This document shows positions 6,101-8,292 of a stretch of 8,292 nt of DNA, piece after piece. Source of the DNA: Halobacteriales archaeon (lineage in GTDB: Archaea; Halobacteriota; Halobacteria; Halobacteriales; SKSH01); assembly GCA_007118075.1 (NCBI GenBank), contig SKSH01000173.1, forward strand, positions 1 to 8,292, read 5' to 3'. A program made the position numbers and the translations under genes. The stretch's first letter is position 1. Each line of letters opens with the position of its first letter. The notes beneath the pieces are model-generated. The model had not been told where the DNA came from, did not search any database, and was given only the letters and a program-made list of their open reading frames with translations.

Positions 6101-6120
6101 GAACTGACATTAACTGACAA
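6101..6120. repeat. Short direct repeat AACTGACA
   Basis: AACTGACA occurs at 6102-6109 and 6112-6119, a 10-bp period, in the spacer between two convergent genes. It shares the CTGACA core with the repeat at 2320-2341. No promoter is recognisable beside it. Confidence 0.35.
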
Positions 6121-6150
6121 ACTTTCGATTGCGTACCGCTGTACGTGACG

Positions 6151-6171
6151 AAAAAACGAGCGGATGCCCGC
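6151..6171 (-). terminator. Hairpin plus T6 terminator of hsp20
   Basis: On the minus strand, 14 nt after the hsp20 stop, GCGG and CCGC pair around GCAT (6160-6171), followed three bases later by six T (6151-6156). A second small inverted repeat, CGTAC/GTACG, lies at 6132-6145. The T-tract alone is a good archaeal termination signal. Confidence 0.6.
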
Positions 6172-6184
6172 CGATTGAGGAGGG

Positions 6185-6559
6185 CTAGCCCTTGACCTCG
6201 ATCTCGATACCACTCACCAGGGCTGCTTCGGGGATCGGGAGGTAAACCTCGAGGACCCCGTTGTTGTACTCGGCTTCGATTCCCTCCTCGTCGATGTCCT
6301 TCGGGAACCTGAACCGACGGTGGTAGGTGCGCTGGTGACCACGGGTCTCATCTACGTGTTCGCCGGCGATGTTGAGGACGCCTTTGTCCCAGCTCACGGT
6401 GAGATCCTCGGTCTCGAAACCGGGCATCTCGATGGTCAGGACGAAGGCATCGTCCTCCTCATAAAGCTCGTATTCACTTCGACTCCATGGCTCAAAGAGC
6501 CGCGATGGGATGTCGGAGCTGTTCATCCAAGATTGACTCATGGGCGTTGGAAGTACCAT
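6185..6559 (-). CDS. hsp20: Small heat-shock protein, Hsp20/alpha-crystallin family
   Basis: A 124-residue ATP-independent cytosolic chaperone that binds unfolding proteins as an oligomer. The alpha-crystallin domain covers about 28-112: EYELYEEDDAFVLTIEMPGF (29-48), GVLNIAGEH (60-68), the F-x-F-P strand (RRFRFPKDID, 81-90) and the diagnostic AEYNNGVLEVYLP (97-109). The C-terminal IEIEV (118-122) supplies an I-x-I/V-type motif used in oligomer contacts. The N-terminal arm is short. ATG 6559 was chosen because a perfect Shine-Dalgarno GGTGAT lies 4 nt upstream (6564-6569); a GTG at 6568 would overlap that site, and a later ATG at 6541 is a weaker alternative. It has its own TATA promoter and terminator, so it is monocistronic. 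Confidence 0.95.
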   Translation of the reverse strand: MVLPTPMSQSWMNSSDIPSRLFEPWSRSEYELYEEDDAFVLTIEMPGFETEDLTVSWDKGVLNIAGEHVDETRGHQRTYHRRFRFPKDIDEEGIEAEYNNGVLEVYLPIPEAALVSGIEIEVKG

Positions 6560-6563
6560 GATT

Positions 6564-6607
6564 ATCACCCGAACTGCAATAGATAGTTGATTGCAATTCT
6601 ATATAAA
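6564..6607 (-). promoter_or_regulatory. hsp20 promoter, ATTGCA repeats and ribosome binding site
   Basis: On the minus strand TTTATATAG (6599-6607) is a strong TATA box. The 8-bp palindrome ATTGCAAT (6590-6597) follows directly, and a second ATTGCA is at 6575-6580, close to the expected transcription start. GGTGAT (6564-6569) is the ribosome binding site. The A/T-rich TATA core is close to symmetric and could also serve the divergent gene at 6689. The repeats are a candidate heat-shock operator; this is inference. Confidence 0.6.
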
Positions 6608-6688
6608 TTTTTCTCTGCCAATCCCGCTCAATGTCTCACCCATCGATTGAACGAAACCTACTCACCATCATGGGTCTCCATCATAGAT

Positions 6689-7339
6689 ATGCCATGGGGT
6701 GCCATCGTCGTCACGATCATCACCATTGGTTTTCTCATCACCGGGCTCATCGGTCCGACCTTCGCTCAACTTCGGTTCCGACGTACCCGTGAACCAAGTA
6801 TGCCCGAGCTCGAACAGATCGAGACACGATGGCCCACTTCAACCTCGATGTGTGACAGAGTCGTCATCATCGAGACCGTCGGTGACGCATCGGTAGAGGT
6901 GGCAATCCGTGGAGTACCAGGGTATCGGATCCTCTTTGTGACCGATTACGTCCTCGAGTCGTTGGACGGCTCTATCGTGGAGGCACTCTTCGCTGCAGAA
7001 CTCGCCCGGACGAAGCGATGGTATCGTGAGTATCAGGTACTCGCCGCGACGATGGTGCTCGCACTCGGATCAGCTGCCTTCTTACTCGTTGTTCCGTTCG
7101 AGCTGGGGTTCGGAGCCATGTTGGTACTGGCGATGGTGTTGTTCGCCATCGGCCGAACAATCCAGTACCGGGCCGATGCAGCTGCTGCAGCCGAGGTGGG
7201 GACCACAGCGCTGCTTGATGCCTTCGAAACCGTCACTGCTCAACGTGGTATCCAACCAGTGTCCGCTGGATGGAGGAATCTCTTCACCGTCCAACCTCGA
7301 CTCGGCGATCGGATCGAACGCCTTCGAGAGCAAGGCTGA
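6689..7339 (+). CDS. Membrane protein resembling M48 (HtpX/Ste24-like) peptidase, zinc site lost
   Basis: A 216-residue protein with one N-terminal membrane helix (about 5-25) and a pair at 117-135 and 139-157. The spacing and sequence follow M48 proteases: RILFVTDYVLESLDGSIVEAL (80-100) matches the strand and helix leading into the HExxH helix, and QYRADAAAAAEVG (159-171) matches the E-x-x-A-D segment. But HExxH reads AELAR (Ala 103, Glu 104, Arg 107), and the third ligand Glu is Gln 159, so none of the three zinc ligands remains. It is therefore probably not a protease; a regulatory or binding role is inference. ATG 6689 is the first in-frame ATG; the upstream open frame runs through the hsp20 promoter. 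It is probably the first gene of an operon with the glutaredoxin and redoxin. M48 kinship is by eye and moderately sure. Confidence 0.75.
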   Translation: MPWGAIVVTIITIGFLITGLIGPTFAQLRFRRTREPSMPELEQIETRWPTSTSMCDRVVIIETVGDASVEVAIRGVPGYRILFVTDYVLESLDGSIVEALFAAELARTKRWYREYQVLAATMVLALGSAAFLLVVPFELGFGAMLVLAMVLFAIGRTIQYRADAAAAAEVGTTALLDAFETVTAQRGIQPVSAGWRNLFTVQPRLGDRIERLREQG

Positions 7340-7344
7340 GGGGC

Positions 7345-7354
7345 AAAGCGCTTT
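7345..7354. promoter_or_regulatory. Palindrome AAAGCGCTTT before the glutaredoxin gene
   Basis: A perfect 10-bp palindrome in the 41-nt spacer, 26 nt before the ATG at 7381, the place where a TATA element for a leaderless transcript would sit. It could be an operator or part of an internal promoter. Weak evidence. Confidence 0.35.
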
Positions 7355-7380
7355 CAACCACACGAAACCAACAACCAGTA

Positions 7381-7644
7381 ATGTCAACCACAGCAACCGA
7401 GGCTTCGATCACGTTGTACCGCCTAGAAGGCTGTCCCTTCTGTGAGCGGGTGGTAAACGTCCTCCAAGACCTCGACCTCCCCTATGACTCAGTGTTTGTC
7501 GAACCCTTGCATTCCGATAGGAACATCGTCAAGCAAGTCGCCGGTACCAGGTCGGTCCCGGTCATCATTGACGAGTCATCAGGTGTCACGATGGCCGAGA
7601 GTGCGAACATCGTCGAGTATCTCGAGACAACCTATGGGGGCTAG
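7381..7644 (+). CDS. Glutaredoxin-like protein (GST N-terminal domain type)
   Basis: An 87-residue cytosolic thioredoxin-fold protein. Beta strand ITLYRLEG (10-17) leads into the redox motif CPFC (18-21) at the start of the first helix; SVP (58-60) supplies the cis-proline, and MAESANIVEYLE (71-82) is the thiol-binding end typical of glutaredoxins and GST N-terminal domains. The dithiol motif suggests a real disulfide reductase. Haloarchaea mostly use gamma-glutamylcysteine in place of glutathione, so the likely co-substrate is that thiol (inference). ATG 7381 was chosen since the fold begins a few residues later; an open frame upstream runs through the previous gene's end in another frame. 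It ends 5 nt before the redoxin gene, so the two are an operon. Confidence 0.92.
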   Translation: MSTTATEASITLYRLEGCPFCERVVNVLQDLDLPYDSVFVEPLHSDRNIVKQVAGTRSVPVIIDESSGVTMAESANIVEYLETTYGG

Positions 7645-7649
7645 GGCGG

Positions 7650-8168
7650 ATGAGTCTCCCATTCGATATCGTCGACCTCCCGCCATGTGACCCGCCCGGT
7701 TCTGGCGACTCGGCGCCTGACTTCAAACGACCGTTGGTCTCTCCAGGGTATTGGCAGGACACCCCCCTCGAGAACATCACCCGTGATGGGCAGAGTCTGC
7801 TCGTCTTCTTGCCGATGCTTGGTTCGTCGCCGGCGAGACACCTTTGGACAGGGATTGGTGAGCGAAATTGGACCGAGCGGTTTGACCTCCAGTTGGTCGG
7901 GGTGAGCATCTCGACTCCCTATGAGGCGAGTACGTTCCTCAAGACTCACCAGTATCCGGGTCGCATCTTCTCTGATCCATGCGACTCGGTGGCAGATTCC
8001 TATGACCTTGCCGTCGAGCAGGATGGATTGACCGGGTTCACCGCAGCCCGCCCGGCGGTCTTCCATCTCGATACAGATCAAATGATTCACCACCGGTGGG
8101 TTGCCGAGACGGTACCCGACTCGCCTGATTTTGACGCCTTCGAAGCGGCGATTGAGGACGCAGCCTAG
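7650..8168 (+). CDS. Redoxin (AhpC/TSA-like) domain protein lacking the peroxidatic cysteine
   Basis: A 172-residue acidic cytosolic protein with a peroxiredoxin-like thioredoxin fold: APDFKRPLVS (22-31), strand LLVFLPM (50-56), LQLVGVSISTPYEASTFLK (80-98), IFSDPCDSVADSYDL (106-120), and RPAVFHLD (134-141). In active peroxiredoxins a Cys sits in the loop and helix after the VF.P strand; here that stretch is LGSSPARHLW (57-66) with no Cys. The only cysteines are C13 and C111, neither in a catalytic position. A peroxidase function is therefore unlikely; I recall haloarchaeal relatives that also lack this Cys. The gene starts 5 nt after the glutaredoxin stop and is surely co-transcribed with it, which suggests work in the same thiol pathway. 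It ends directly against the stop of the convergent zinc-ribbon gene. Confidence 0.88.
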   Translation: MSLPFDIVDLPPCDPPGSGDSAPDFKRPLVSPGYWQDTPLENITRDGQSLLVFLPMLGSSPARHLWTGIGERNWTERFDLQLVGVSISTPYEASTFLKTHQYPGRIFSDPCDSVADSYDLAVEQDGLTGFTAARPAVFHLDTDQMIHHRWVAETVPDSPDFDAFEAAIEDAA

Positions 8169-8292
8169 TTATTTGACAACCAACTCTTCGAGACACGACA
8201 CGCCACCACAGTAGGGACAGGAGAAATCCGCAACCACGACGTCATCTGGCATATCATAGGTGAAGTGAAGTTCGAACATATCGAGTTCACAC
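8169..8292 (-). CDS. Small zinc-ribbon protein (DUF7559-like), 5' end outside the window
   Basis: Only the C-terminal 41 codons are present. They read as CELDMFELHFTYDMPDD, then VVVADFSCPYCGG, then VSCLEELVVK and a TAA stop at 8169-8171. The CPYC knuckle (8208-8219) and the Cys at the left of the visible segment fit half or more of a zinc ribbon; the rest would lie just beyond the window. The FELHFTYDMPDD and CPYCG pattern matches small haloarchaeal proteins I recall as DUF7559. Function unknown; a nucleic-acid or protein-binding zinc ribbon is a guess. The stop is adjacent to the redoxin stop (8166-8168), so the two convergent genes have no spacer. The start cannot be placed. Confidence 0.8.
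   Translation of the reverse strand, partial: CELDMFELHFTYDMPDDVVVADFSCPYCGGVSCLEELVVK

Noticed and set aside
6631..6792. A His-rich 53-codon frame starting with an ATG about 27 nt after the shared TATA box, possible leaderless upstream ORF.
   Set aside because: It overlaps the M48-like gene out of frame and its composition is what that gene's frame shift would give; no other support.

Overview
The window looks like chromosomal housekeeping DNA from a haloarchaeon (class Halobacteria). The evidence is that predicted proteins are strongly acidic, several genes match families I know only or mainly from haloarchaea (DUF5808, a DUF7384-type PIN-like protein, DUF7139/HVO_2922-type repeats, a DUF7559-like zinc ribbon), Kae1 and Bud32 are fused in one chain as in many archaea, and most promoters are TATA-type placed for leaderless or near-leaderless transcripts. 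Base composition is moderate for a haloarchaeon. No transposase, integrase, CRISPR array, tRNA or rRNA gene was seen. Family names come from memory of sequence motifs; no search was run.

Layout. 1-771 (+) is the end of Kae1-Bud32 (tRNA t6A synthesis). It is followed by a small DUF5808 membrane protein (872-1150, +) and the house-cleaning nucleotide pyrophosphatase RdgB/HAM1 (1188-1727, +). Converging on these, and overlapping rdgB by 10 nt, is a minus-strand pair: a 35-residue protein (2175-2282) and a PIN-like protein (1718-2191), with a promoter carrying a tandem 11-bp repeat. Upstream of that pair, on the same strand, is a TrkA-type NAD-binding/RCK protein (2469-3131). The spacer between them holds a GC-rich inverted repeat enclosing a G-rich loop. 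Divergent from trkA is a class C beta-lactamase-fold serine hydrolase (3224-4603, +). A four-helix membrane protein with five cytosolic or external DUF1508/HVO_2922 repeats follows (4664-6022, +).

The right half has an Hsp20 chaperone on the minus strand (6185-6559) with a well-formed terminator and promoter. Divergent from it is a probable three-gene operon: a membrane protein that resembles an M48 protease but lacks all three zinc ligands (6689-7339), a CPFC glutaredoxin (7381-7644) and a redoxin without a peroxidatic cysteine (7650-8168). A zinc-ribbon gene entering from the right (8169-8292, -) ends directly against the redoxin stop codon.

Functionally the window is mostly maintenance: tRNA modification, nucleotide-pool cleaning, ion or redox sensing, protein folding and thiol redox. 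I do not see a convincing new defence or mobile system. The most interesting points are two apparently inactive enzyme relatives placed next to a glutaredoxin, the five-repeat membrane protein with evidence of two-repeat-unit duplication, the small-protein/PIN pair with a candidate operator, the G-rich stem-loop, and several inverted repeats that straddle stop codons.
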